17,163 bases of DNA, from the NCBI GenBank assembly GCA_964439745.1, contig CAYTQK010000038.1, forward strand, positions 1 to 17,163, given 5' to 3'. A program made the position numbers and the translations under genes. Of this stretch, positions 1 to 7,550 are shown one piece after another. The first letter of the stretch is position 1. Each line of letters begins with the position of its first letter. The DNA is from CAYTQK01 sp964439745. Its GTDB lineage: Bacteria > Desulfobacterota > Desulfobacteria > Desulfobacterales > Desulfosudaceae. Under the pieces are notes generated by a model, which saw only the letters and a program-made list of their open reading frames with translations, had not been told where the DNA came from and made no database searches.

Positions 1-890
1 ATGGCTTCACCAGTGGCGAACCATTTCTGGGCCGGGGGGAACTCTTCCCAGGTGTCGGCCTCGATATCCCAGGTCATATACGAGGCCGTTTCCAGGGCAT
101 TGAGGGGACCGTGCCGGCCGAGAATTTCCATGATCTCTTCCAGGCGCTGGTGATGATGATAGGCCAGCTCATCAATCCGTTCCCGGCAGTTGGTAAACAA
201 ACGGCGATGACCGGGCAGGACCCGGGCCACCTCCAGCTGCCGCACTTTTTCCAGGCTGGCCAGGTAGCTGCGCAATGGGTCGTCATCTTCGGACCAGCAC
301 TGGATATTGGGGGTAATATCGATGAGGATGTGATCCCCGGCGATCAGCAATTGATGGTCCGGTTCATACAGGCACATGTGCCCCCGGGTGTGCCCCCGCG
401 TGTGCACGCAGGTCCAGCAATATCGACCCGCTTCCATCTGCTGGCCGTCACGCAGCAGGCTCAGCGGCGGCCGCCAGTCGGTGCCGAATTTCCGGCCGGG
501 ATGCTTTTTCAGGGAGGCCCGCAGGGTCTCTTCGGAAATGCCGTTTTTGGCGGCATAGCGAATCATCGGTTCAAATCCCTGCCAATTTTCAATGATCTCC
601 GCGTCCGGCCGGTTAAAGAACACCCGGGTATTCTCCTTGGCCAGCCGGGTAACCAGGCCGAAATGATCGGCGTGCAGGTGGGTAATGAAAAGATCGGCCT
701 GGTTGCTGTCCACCCCGATCTCCGCCAGCCCCGCCTGCATGGCCTCAAAACACATGTCATGGTTGAGACCGGTATCCACGATGAGACTGCGCGGCGCGGC
801 CCGGATAACATAGGCATTGAGATATTTGAGAGGGGTGTCGGGCAGCGGAATTTTGATCCGGTACAGATCCGGGGCGATTTCTTCGGTCAT
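1..890 (-). CDS. MBL-fold metallo-hydrolase, 3'-truncated by window edge
   Basis: The minus-strand frame opens with ATG at 890 and stays open to the window edge, giving 296 residues with no stop, so the C-terminus is missing. A Shine-Dalgarno-like AGGAAGG lies just upstream of the ATG. All metallo-beta-lactamase-fold metal motifs are visible: THLHADH (residues 70-76), the third-motif His in GHTRGH (166-171), AGDH with the bridging Asp186, and PGH (His228). This is the usual binuclear-metal set of glyoxalase-II-like hydrolases. The tail after about residue 235 (RIDELAYHHHQRLEEI) resembles the helical extension of LACTB2-like members that hydrolyse thioesters, phosphodiesters or nucleic acid. 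The substrate cannot be told from sequence. The long plus-strand frame over the same DNA is a shadow. The family call is certain; the substrate is open. Confidence 0.93.
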   Translation of the reverse strand, partial: MTEEIAPDLYRIKIPLPDTPLKYLNAYVIRAAPRSLIVDTGLNHDMCFEAMQAGLAEIGVDSNQADLFITHLHADHFGLVTRLAKENTRVFFNRPDAEIIENWQGFEPMIRYAAKNGISEETLRASLKKHPGRKFGTDWRPPLSLLRDGQQMEAGRYCWTCVHTRGHTRGHMCLYEPDHQLLIAGDHILIDITPNIQCWSEDDDPLRSYLASLEKVRQLEVARVLPGHRRLFTNCRERIDELAYHHHQRLEEIMEILGRHGPLNALETASYMTWDIEADTWEEFPPAQKWFATGEA

Positions 891-939
891 GGAGTATCCT
901 TCCTGTTGTCAGGCGGCAAACAGCCAATTGAAAAAGGGT

Positions 940-1032
940 TCAGGACAAAGACTGCGGGCAGGACAGATCGCGGTTCTGAAACATGGTCAGGTCCATTTCC
1001 TTCTCGATAAAGCGGAGGTCCTCGGCCAGCAT
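940..1032 (-). CDS. possible 30-residue remnant or small ORF upstream of the MBL gene
   Basis: In the 360-base gap between the MBL gene and the flavoprotein gene, the minus strand holds a short frame starting with ATG at 1032 and ending at TGA 940-942. Its translation is hydrophilic and helix-like (RMLAEDLRFIEKEMDLT). The frame stays open upstream of the ATG to a TAG near position 1080, adding residues SEKKDHSALRRETAD next to a run of eight A. It may be a small protein, or the end of a lost gene frameshifted in that A-run. No Shine-Dalgarno sequence is obvious and the family is unknown. Confidence is low. Confidence 0.2.
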   Translation of the reverse strand: MLAEDLRFIEKEMDLTMFQNRDLSCPQSLS

Positions 1033-1131
1033 CCGGTCGGCGGTTTCCCGGCGCAGGGCTGAATGGTCTTTTTTTTCAGACTATCATAAAACCGGCCAGC
1101 CGCAAAATGATAGCTTCCGCGTGCTTTATGA

Positions 1132-1159
1132 TTGCCCTGCCGACCATTTTTCGTATAAT
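1132..1159 (+). promoter_or_regulatory. candidate sigma70-type promoter for the flavoprotein gene
   Basis: TTGCCC (1132-1137) and a perfect TATAAT (1154-1159) are separated by 16 bases, in the otherwise non-coding 891-1251 gap. Transcription would begin near 1166, giving a leader of about 85 bases before the ATG at 1252. Nothing else in this gap is convincing. Confidence 0.5.
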
Positions 1160-1251
1160 CAGAAAATCACAAAATTGGACCAGGAAGATAACAACCCGGG
1201 AAGGGAAGCTGCCTTCTATCACTTCAGGCCTGTCGGCCATTTGCGAACATT

Positions 1252-1674
1252 ATGCGACCAGATATTCAGAAACTGATTGCGCATCGTCGGCATTGCGTAC
1301 TGGCCACGGCCGTGGATAATCGGCCCTATTGCTCGCTGATGGCCTATACCGCCAGTGACGACGGCACCTGTATATTTCTGGTAACCCACCGCCATACCCG
1401 GAAATTCAAAAATCTTCTCGCCAATCCCAGCGTCAGCCTGTTGATTGACTCCCGGGAGACCGATGTTCCCCAGGCCCTGACCATCGTGGGCACGGCCGAG
1501 GAGATGCCGCCGGGCAAAGAAAAAAATGCCGTTCAGGAACGGCTGCTGACCGTCCACCCCGATCTGCGTGAATTAGCCGCTCATCCCGGGGCCGCGGTTA
1601 TCCGGGTGCGGGTCCGCCAGGTCATCTTTTTAAATGGATTGACCGATGCCTATCATGAAACCATGGCGCCCTGA
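1252..1674 (+). CDS. pyridoxamine 5'-phosphate oxidase-like flavoprotein
   Basis: A 140-residue protein of the split-barrel FMN-binding fold. Family-typical features run in order: an N-terminal helix ending in HCVLATA (residues 14-20), the barrel strand RPYCSLMAY (24-32), a strand with IFLVTHRHTRKFKN (41-54) where this family contacts FMN phosphate, then NPSVSLLID (58-66). A C-terminal strand AVIRVRVRQVIFLNG (115-129) closes the barrel. Small stand-alone members usually bind FMN, F420 or heme and act as reductases or of unknown role; true PdxH is longer, so vitamin B6 synthesis is not implied. The start at 1252 has a weak Shine-Dalgarno context. The gene stands alone, with no obvious partner on either side. 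Confidence 0.82.
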   Translation: MRPDIQKLIAHRRHCVLATAVDNRPYCSLMAYTASDDGTCIFLVTHRHTRKFKNLLANPSVSLLIDSRETDVPQALTIVGTAEEMPPGKEKNAVQERLLTVHPDLRELAAHPGAAVIRVRVRQVIFLNGLTDAYHETMAP

Positions 1675-1729
1675 ACTCGGTCCGGGGCGGCGAGAAGATC
1701 AATAGACACCGACCGTGCCTGAAAAAAAT

Positions 1730-1758
1730 TTGTCAAATCCGGACCAGGCGGATAAGAT
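1730..1758 (+). promoter_or_regulatory. candidate sigma70-type promoter for the omptin gene
   Basis: TTGTCA (1730-1735), a 17-base spacer and TAAGAT (1753-1758) lie in the 168-base gap before the omptin-like gene. The -35 matches consensus at five of six positions and the -10 at four of six. The predicted leader is about 78 bases. Confidence 0.5.
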
Positions 1759-1782
1759 CAATTGAAAAGACAGATGAACTGG

Positions 1783-1800
1783 CCGGCTCAATAAAGCCGG
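1783..1800 (+). other. short inverted repeat in the omptin leader
   Basis: CCGGCT and AGCCGG form a perfect 6-bp stem around the 6-base loop CAATAA. It lies between the predicted promoter and the start codon. No T-run follows, so it does not look like an intrinsic terminator. It may be a leader hairpin or an operator, or it may be chance in GC-rich DNA. Confidence 0.3.
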
Positions 1801-1842
1801 ACCACTTGAGGTTGATACCATTGCCCCCAAAGGATGCCCTTC

Positions 1843-2766
1843 ATGACATACACACTGCGCTTGCTTATCTGTCTTTGTTTATTTCTGTGGATTCCTTTTT
1901 CTCCGGCTGTCGCCGGGCCGATTCAAACCGACCTGGAACTGGGCGTGGAATGGCAGGAAGGAGAGACCATCTACCAGGTGGGGGATCGGGTGGCCACCCC
2001 TTCCGGTTTGCGGGATTATCACTTCCCCTTGAGTGAACTGGAATTTCCCCTGGATAGCTACCTGGTCTTTCTGGAACTGTCTGTGACCGTGCGGGACCGG
2101 CTGCTGGTAACCCTGACCGGCAAAATGAATCCGGCCGGCACGGATCCGGGCACCATGGAAGATTCGGACTGGCTGACGCCTGGCTCCACTCCCGACATTT
2201 ATTCTACCAGCGATGCTGAACTGGACACCCAAATCTGGTCAGCCCGGATCGCCTACCGGTTTTTTCCACAAAAACGGTACAGCTTCCGGGCAGGCCTCGG
2301 CTATCTCTATCAGGATTTCAAATTTGAAGTCGGCGACACCTACCAGGTCAGCAGCCTTTCCGGTATTCCCACCGGCTTCTTTGCCGGTGATAACCTGTTT
2401 TACGATGTCACCTATGAAATTCCTTATTTTGAACTGGGGGGCCGATTGCAAGCCACCGACCGGATTTCCCTGGAACTCTCCCTGGGCTACAGCCCCTGGG
2501 CGGAAGCGCGGGATGAAGACCAGCATCTTCGTACCGGTCAGATATCATACGGAGAGTGTGATGGTTCCGCCGAACTCGGCTCCGCTCAAATCCGGTATCT
2601 TTTCACCGATCACTGGTCGGCCAGCCTGCGGGCGAACTACTGCCGGATCGATACCGAAGGCCGCTCCACCACATATGACACCGGCGGCAACTGGGAATAC
2701 ACCATCGACCAGGAGATCGAAAGCGAACAGGCCTCCGTCCGAATATCAGTGGGATACAGCTTTTGA
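1843..2766 (+). CDS. omptin-family outer-membrane aspartyl protease
   Basis: A 307-residue protein from the ATG at 1843, chosen because AAGGA (1830-1834) is spaced 8 bases from it; an in-frame ATG at 1834 overlaps that site and adds three residues. A signal peptide (TLRLLICLCLFLWI, cut near AVA/G) precedes alternating beta-strand segments and the typical barrel C-terminus VGYSF. Alignment by eye to OmpT is clear. The MEDSDW segment matches OmpT MTDRDW with both Asp (residues 107 and 109 here), and DEDQH matches DNDEH, giving the Asp226-His228 pair. The following strands also match. All four omptin catalytic residues are therefore kept, so an active ten-stranded surface protease is likely. Substrates may be host, predator or environmental peptides. 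It ends 17 bases before the convergent GT4 gene. Confidence 0.82.
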   Translation: MTYTLRLLICLCLFLWIPFSPAVAGPIQTDLELGVEWQEGETIYQVGDRVATPSGLRDYHFPLSELEFPLDSYLVFLELSVTVRDRLLVTLTGKMNPAGTDPGTMEDSDWLTPGSTPDIYSTSDAELDTQIWSARIAYRFFPQKRYSFRAGLGYLYQDFKFEVGDTYQVSSLSGIPTGFFAGDNLFYDVTYEIPYFELGGRLQATDRISLELSLGYSPWAEARDEDQHLRTGQISYGECDGSAELGSAQIRYLFTDHWSASLRANYCRIDTEGRSTTYDTGGNWEYTIDQEIESEQASVRISVGYSF

Positions 2767-2783
2767 GGTAAGAGTCCGGAATT

Positions 2784-3899
2784 TCAAATCTTCCATCCGC
2801 GTTCCCGGACCAGTGACAGGAGCCGATCAGCGGCATGGTCCCAGGTCAGGGTGCCGGCGCATTGATCATACGCCCGCTGGGCTTTTGCCCGGGCCTGCTC
2901 ATAATCCGTCTTGACCTGCCGCATCAACTGCCGCAGATGATGTATTCGCGGCTCCCCCATCAACGCCTCGGGATGATAGGTGAGATACTGGGCCTGGGGG
3001 GGGGCAGGTACCGGAGCACAGTCAATCAGGTAACTGTTGTCAGCGTTGAGATAATCCAGGTGACCGCCGTAACGGGTGGTAATGACAGGGACTTTGCAGG
3101 CGATGGCCTCCAGAGGAGTCAGGCTGAACCCTTCGGTCCGGGTCGGCAGCACCAGGGCGTCGGCACAGGTATACAGCCGGGCCAGGTAATCGATTTTATG
3201 CCCGATCAGCTTGATCTCCGGCCAGGGATAATCGTACCGTGAACGCAATTCGTCAAAAAGGGCGGTAAAGTTCACATGGATGTGGCTCTGGCGTTCGTGG
3301 CTGTTCATGCTGCTTTTAACGATCAGGACCACGTCCTTGTCATGCCGGAACTCTTCTATATAAGCCCGGAGCAGCACGTCATGGCCTTTGCGCCAGTGGG
3401 GCGACCCCACCATCAGAAATTTGAATTTTTCAGTATCAATATTCTTGAACCGCAGGGGGGGAAAGGAGGGATTGAACATGGCCCGATCATATCCCAGGGG
3501 GAATACCGCCATCTTGTCCGGATCCACACCGTTATCCCGGAAGATATCATAAGAAAACCAGCTGGAAGGCAGAATCAGCTCGGCCCCGGTGTTCATGGCC
3601 TCGGCAAACCCCTCCGGCAGAATGGTGGTTTCGTAGTTGTACAGAAGAATTTTATGGCTGGCCCGGATTTTGGCCAGATTAGGCGGCACGGTATAACTCA
3701 GGGAAACATCGGTAACGAGGTTCCGGCGTTTTGCAGGATCGGTGACCAGCGCGGAATGCAATTCCGTGTGAATGCCTTTCAAGGCATTGGTGCTGATACA
3801 TTGCAGGTCAATGCCCTTCTTCAGCAGAGACACCAGCAGAAACTGGGCCACAAACCCCCAGCTGTGGGGCATTCCCAGAATGCCATAATATTGCAGCAT
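2784..3899 (-). CDS. GT4-family (GT-B fold) glycosyltransferase
   Basis: A 371-residue protein from the ATG at 3899, with GGGAG just upstream. The C-terminal half has the GT4 pattern: FLMVGSPHWRKGHDVLLRAY (residues 161-180), where the Arg-Lys contacts the donor diphosphate, then CADALVLPTRTEGFSLTPLE (245-264), containing the E-x7-E motif (Glu256, Glu264), then VPVITTRYGGHLDYL. The N-terminal half (GILGMPHSWGF) is the less conserved acceptor domain. No membrane segment is seen, so it should act on the cytoplasmic face on lipid-linked or protein acceptors. Such enzymes retain donor stereochemistry and use a nucleotide sugar; the sugar is not predictable here. It is divergent from the GT fusion gene, with a 147-base shared control region, suggesting a joint glycan-building role. 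Confidence 0.9.
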   Translation of the reverse strand: MLQYYGILGMPHSWGFVAQFLLVSLLKKGIDLQCISTNALKGIHTELHSALVTDPAKRRNLVTDVSLSYTVPPNLAKIRASHKILLYNYETTILPEGFAEAMNTGAELILPSSWFSYDIFRDNGVDPDKMAVFPLGYDRAMFNPSFPPLRFKNIDTEKFKFLMVGSPHWRKGHDVLLRAYIEEFRHDKDVVLIVKSSMNSHERQSHIHVNFTALFDELRSRYDYPWPEIKLIGHKIDYLARLYTCADALVLPTRTEGFSLTPLEAIACKVPVITTRYGGHLDYLNADNSYLIDCAPVPAPPQAQYLTYHPEALMGEPRIHHLRQLMRQVKTDYEQARAKAQRAYDQCAGTLTWDHAADRLLSLVRERGWKI

Positions 3900-3980
3900 G
3901 CCTGACTCCCGACCGGTTTTTCAACAGGCCCGCGGGCTGTCATCGATCCGGCCCGGCACCGCCGGTCTACCGGTAAACGA

Positions 3981-4010
3981 TTGACTTTTCCCGCCGTCTC
4001 CGCCTATAAA
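3981..4010 (+). promoter_or_regulatory. candidate sigma70-type promoter for the GT fusion gene
   Basis: TTGACT (3981-3986), an 18-base spacer and TATAAA (4005-4010) lie in the divergent control region between the two glycosyltransferase genes. Both boxes match consensus at five of six positions. The transcript would begin near 4017, about 30 bases before the ATG at 4047. Confidence 0.55.
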
Positions 4011-4046
4011 CCATAACAACCACCTGGGCAACAATGCGGATAGACC

Positions 4047-6422
4047 ATGCAGCCTGATAATAGAATCACATATTATATCATTCCCTATGAAATTTATAGC
4101 GGTGCGGAAATTTTTCTGGAAAACCACATCCGGGCGGGTACCTTCAAATACCTGCACCTCCTGTTTCCGGCCGACAATCCCCTGAAGCAGAAATTGTCCG
4201 GTATCGTTCCCTGCACCGGTTTTGCCCGGCCCGCCCTGCTGAAAAAATTTCTGATCAACATGCGGGCCGAATGTGCCGCTTTTCATAACAGCTTTGCCGT
4301 ATATCAACTCCTGCAATCACTCAAGGAGGAGACCGGCCTGCATATCACCGAAGTCGTTCACAGCTCCCTGCAATGGCCGGACAGCATGCACCAGGTCGAC
4401 CGGCGGCAGATTGACCGAATTTACGTCACTGCTCCGGAAGTGGCCCGGGAAGCAGGTATCTCTGACTATGAGGTGCTCCCCCCGGTAATCGATGAAAAAC
4501 GCTTCCAAGTTCCCCGGCGGCCGCAGCCGAAAATCACGGTCGGCACCGTGGCCAGCTTTGAAAAGCACAAAAATCTTACCCGCATCGTGGATATCGCCCG
4601 CCACACGGACGATGACTTTCATTTTGTCATCGTCGGTCGGGGCACGGCAACCCGGCCGGCAGTGGAAAAACGCATAGCCGACTACCAGCTGGCTGACAAG
4701 ATAACGCTCAAGGAATTCACCCCCGCGGTGGAACAGGAATACGCCACCTTTGACGTTTTCCTGCTGACATCACTGGTGGAAGGTACGCCCATCGTTATTG
4801 AAGAAGCCGTTTCCGCCGGCCTGCCTGTGGTTACGGCCATTTCCGGCGGAATTGACAAACGGATAAAAGGGCGGGACGGACATCCCTTCCGATTGGGGGG
4901 TGCGGACGAGGCGATGGCCCGCCGGGGGATGACAGGGGGCCGGCCCAGCCGGCAGCAGTTACAGTCCCGGCCCGTACCGGACATCCCGCCGCCGCCGCAA
5001 TCCGGCCCCAACCTCTACCTGGGCCCTTCTGTCCGGCCACGGCCGCGGCCGGATTATCGCCCCTTGATTTCTTTTTACACGCCCGCGTATAATGCGGCCC
5101 GGTTTCTGCGCCAGGCCGTGGATTCGGTGTTGCACCAGACCTACGACCGGGTGGAAATCTGCATCTGCGATGACGGGTCCACGGATGAAACCCTGGCAGT
5201 GCTGGAAGAAAACTACCGCGACGACCCGCGGGTCCGCTGGTCGAGCCAGGCCAACAGCGGCACTCACGCCGCTTCGGCCGCCGCCATAGGCCTCAGCCGG
5301 GGCGATCTGCTGGCCCAGCTGGATGCCGACGACTGGCTCGATCCCACCGCCGCCGCGGAGGTGGTCGCCGTCTTCCGGGAGCATCCGGAAGCAGGCCTGG
5401 TATATACCGGATTCCGGGAAGTGGACGAAAACGGCCGGCCCCTCCGGATCTCCCGGCCCCTGCAGTTTGACCACAATATCATGCTGCTGGAGATGATTGT
5501 CTGTCATTTGCGGGTATTCCGCCGGGATATCTACGACCTGACCAGGGGCTTTGAGATCACCTACCGGCACTCCGCTCAGGATTACGACATCTCCCTGAAG
5601 CTGCTGGAATACACCCGCTGCTTTCACCTGCCCCGGCCGTTGTACAATTATCGCCAGCACGGACAGAGCATCACTTCCGGCTGCCGGACATACAAAACCA
5701 CCAGCGTGCAGATCGCCATCCAAAATGCGCTGCATCGCCGCTGCCTGCCCTATACCGCCCGGCGGTCTCATCCGGAAAGCATCCGCATGCAGCTCTTTTT
5801 TGATCCGGAAAAGCTGGAAAAGACAACAGTTTCGGTGGTGGTGCTTGTCCAGAATCAGCCGGCCGCCCGCCCGCTTACAAAAATCCTGGAAGACCTGTGC
5901 CGTCAGACCCATCCGCCTGTCGAGGTCCTGGCGGCGGGCAGAATATCCGCCGGCGAGGCCGCCGCAATCCGGACATGGAGGAGCGGGGCTCCGTTTTCCT
6001 GCCGCCTCATGCCTGACAGCGGCGCCATGACCCGGGAGGAGATGCTGGGACGGGCATTTCAAGAGGCGGCCGGGGATTTCATCGCCCTGCAGCCGTCTGA
6101 CCAGATCAGCCACCCGGACCGGCTCCGCTGTCAGCTGCGGGACCTGACCCATGTCAACAAATTATTCATGCTCAGCGGCCGGCCGGCGCCCCTGCCCCGG
6201 GCCTCTATTCCCTGCCGGCGGCTTCTGGAAAAAGGCGAGCAACCGGACAGAACCAATACCATGGCCGAGGCCATCATGATTCATCGGCCGATCGCCCGGC
6301 TGTACCATGCTGACAATCTGATCGAGGGTATCCTGGGTCGCCTGGGGCCGGGCAGCATTGTCGTCACCAACACCCCCCTGTTCACTCCGGCGACCGCTTA
6401 CTCTTCGGCAGCAATCTCCTGA
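4047..6422 (+). CDS. three-module glycosyltransferase: GT4 + GT2 + degenerate GT2-like
   Basis: A 791-residue fusion. Residues 1-290 are a GT4 half with VASFEKHKN (168-176) and the E-x7-E motif EGTPIVIEE (Glu245, Glu253); the usual C-terminal helices are cut short. A Pro/Arg-rich linker (about 295-338, with IPPPP and RPRPRP) follows. Residues 339-560 are a GT2 (GT-A fold) module: ISFYTPAYN, CDDGSTDE (Asp375-Asp376), then the metal-binding DADD (426-429) and the acceptor segment AQDYD (510-514). Residues 594-705 resemble a second GT2 start (VSVVVLVQN, LCRQTHPPVEVL, EAAGDFIALQPSD), but the DxD position reads QPSD, so this module is probably inactive or only binds ligand. The retaining and inverting domains should add two sugars in sequence at the cytoplasmic membrane face. 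The Shine-Dalgarno sequence is weak. The 3' end overlaps the convergent QueC-like gene by 25 bases. Confidence 0.88.
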   Translation: MQPDNRITYYIIPYEIYSGAEIFLENHIRAGTFKYLHLLFPADNPLKQKLSGIVPCTGFARPALLKKFLINMRAECAAFHNSFAVYQLLQSLKEETGLHITEVVHSSLQWPDSMHQVDRRQIDRIYVTAPEVAREAGISDYEVLPPVIDEKRFQVPRRPQPKITVGTVASFEKHKNLTRIVDIARHTDDDFHFVIVGRGTATRPAVEKRIADYQLADKITLKEFTPAVEQEYATFDVFLLTSLVEGTPIVIEEAVSAGLPVVTAISGGIDKRIKGRDGHPFRLGGADEAMARRGMTGGRPSRQQLQSRPVPDIPPPPQSGPNLYLGPSVRPRPRPDYRPLISFYTPAYNAARFLRQAVDSVLHQTYDRVEICICDDGSTDETLAVLEENYRDDPRVRWSSQANSGTHAASAAAIGLSRGDLLAQLDADDWLDPTAAAEVVAVFREHPEAGLVYTGFREVDENGRPLRISRPLQFDHNIMLLEMIVCHLRVFRRDIYDLTRGFEITYRHSAQDYDISLKLLEYTRCFHLPRPLYNYRQHGQSITSGCRTYKTTSVQIAIQNALHRRCLPYTARRSHPESIRMQLFFDPEKLEKTTVSVVVLVQNQPAARPLTKILEDLCRQTHPPVEVLAAGRISAGEAAAIRTWRSGAPFSCRLMPDSGAMTREEMLGRAFQEAAGDFIALQPSDQISHPDRLRCQLRDLTHVNKLFMLSGRPAPLPRASIPCRRLLEKGEQPDRTNTMAEAIMIHRPIARLYHADNLIEGILGRLGPGSIVVTNTPLFTPATAYSSAAIS

Positions 6423-7030
6423 AAGGCGGCGCATTGGGCGCATTGACCGCAGGGCAGAATCTCTTCTCCCCGTGTAACCGGCCTATCGCAGGTCCAGACC
6501 ATGTTCCTGAGCTCTTCGGGCAGCAGGGCCCAGATCGCTTTTTTCGTTAAATCGGCCACGGGATAAATATAATGCCGCTCAAATCGCAGCTCCAGCGGCA
6601 GGGTGGCGTGAAAAATCTCCAGGCCCCGGCGGGCGGTGATGCTTTTCCGGGCGGCCGCCTCCCCCTCCCGGTCCGACCGGTTGCGGCCGGTAGCCACGTA
6701 CAGGATCGAAGAATCAGCGGTAATTATGTGCGCGGCCATAAATCCGTACCAATACGGCTCGGGGATCTGAAACTGGCGCATGAAGGAACAGTCATGGAAG
6801 CTCTCCGTAAAAAAAAGGTGCCGAAAACCGCCCTCCCGGAAATAAGAAAGCGTCTTCTGCACCGCCCGGCGTTCGGCCTGCATCCGGTTTTCAATATTTC
6901 TCAGGTTTATGTGATGAACATGCAGGTCGAACCCGGCATAAGCCTCCTCGGTCAGCAGCCGGTAGAGCGCGCCCAGGGAAGCCAGTCCGCCGGAACACAT
7001 GCATAAGATCTTGTTTTTTTTGTCGGTCAT
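6398..7030 (-). CDS. QueC-like PP-loop protein A, PP-loop Asp replaced by Ala
   Basis: A 210-residue protein closely related to the 9501-10130 product; most blocks are shared (HVHHINLRNIE, HDCSFMRQF, HIITAD, IFHATLPLELRFERHYIYPVA, PCGQCAQC). The fold is the HUP/PP-loop ATP pyrophosphatase type. A QueC-like C-terminal zinc knuckle is formed by Cys181, Cys194, Cys197 and Cys200. The PP-loop reads SGGLAS (residues 13-18) where the family has SGGxDS; the Ala17 codon is GCT at 6980-6982. That Asp normally handles Mg-pyrophosphate, so catalysis is doubtful, yet the zinc cysteines and the rest are intact. This fits a non-catalytic partner or a changed reaction rather than a decaying gene. The QueC substrate motif DYGQ is not seen, so preQ0 synthesis is unlikely. 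Transcribed divergently from the acyl-CoA block. Confidence 0.8.
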   Translation of the reverse strand: MTDKKNKILCMCSGGLASLGALYRLLTEEAYAGFDLHVHHINLRNIENRMQAERRAVQKTLSYFREGGFRHLFFTESFHDCSFMRQFQIPEPYWYGFMAAHIITADSSILYVATGRNRSDREGEAAARKSITARRGLEIFHATLPLELRFERHYIYPVADLTKKAIWALLPEELRNMVWTCDRPVTRGEEILPCGQCAQCAAFQEIAAEE

Positions 7031-7181
7031 ATTCCTTTACTCCCTGCCACAGACACTTGTTCACATCCATCAGAACAAAACCGCCAGGCGAAAGATCCCA
7101 GCCCATAAAAGTGACCATACCGGCACCATAGGTCAGAACAACCATTCTGTCCATGAAGAAACCCTTCCCGGAGATAAAACA

Positions 7182-7535
7182 GTATACAACGCGGCTATCT
7201 ACCAGCTGGATAATACCCAGTGGCTGCCCCCGGAGGCGTTGCGCGGCCAGCGGTTCCGCCAGCTCAATCAACTGCTTCACCACGCCTTGGCCACCACCGA
7301 CTTTTATCGCCAGCGCCTGGGCAACCTGGGGTTCACCCCGCAAACCGCGGTGACACCGGATTTTTTCCAAACGATCCCCCTGCTGCTGCCGTCCGGCGAT
7401 AAAAAGATTGACATACCGGCCCGGTATTGCTAACGCAACGAAGTCGTGGTAGATATGATCATGGGTAATTCACCGGTATCAAAGTCCCGGCGGTCTTTCC
7501 CCGGATACGATGAACAAGCTCCGCCGGCGGTATAA
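7182..7535 (+). pseudogene. remnant of a PaaK/CapK-type acyl-adenylate ligase
   Basis: One plus-strand frame reads like the N-terminus of the phenylacetate-CoA ligase family: QWLPPEALRGQRFRQLNQLL, then HHALATTDFYRQRLGNLG, then TPDFFQTIPLL. This matches the family's usual pattern of a helix with Leu-rich turns, an HA...FYR segment, and a D...IPLL turn. A TAA at 7431-7433 interrupts it. The same frame continues with VVDMIMGNSPVSKSRR, in the place where a ligase would have its Ser/Thr/Gly-rich ATP loop, and ends at TAA 7533-7535. Intact ligases of this family have about 430 residues, so over two thirds is gone. No in-frame start is seen; ATG 7153 lies in a shifted frame. It ends 15 bases before the first GNAT gene and has the same direction, so it was probably the first gene of that operon. 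Confidence 0.55.
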
Positions 7536-7550
7536 AGGCAAGGAAAAGAG

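Noticed and set aside
361..420. Doubled GHTRGHTRGH stretch in the MBL protein, thought at first to be an unusual repeat
   Set aside because: It corresponds to the ordinary HTPGHTPGH-type third motif of the family with Arg in place of Pro.
111..1010. Long plus-strand ORF of 299 codons
   Set aside because: It is antisense to the MBL-fold gene, whose metal motifs are complete; the plus-strand product shows no family features.
6891..7370. Minus-strand 159-codon ORF with a protein-like stretch around 7031-7154
   Set aside because: It overlaps QueC-like A in another frame, has no ribosome site and no recognisable motif; it may be a remnant but cannot be supported.
6999..7433. Plus-strand ORF of 144 codons as an intact gene
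   Set aside because: Its first part is antisense to the start of QueC-like A and has no family look; only the part after about 7182 resembles a ligase, so it is reported as a pseudogene.
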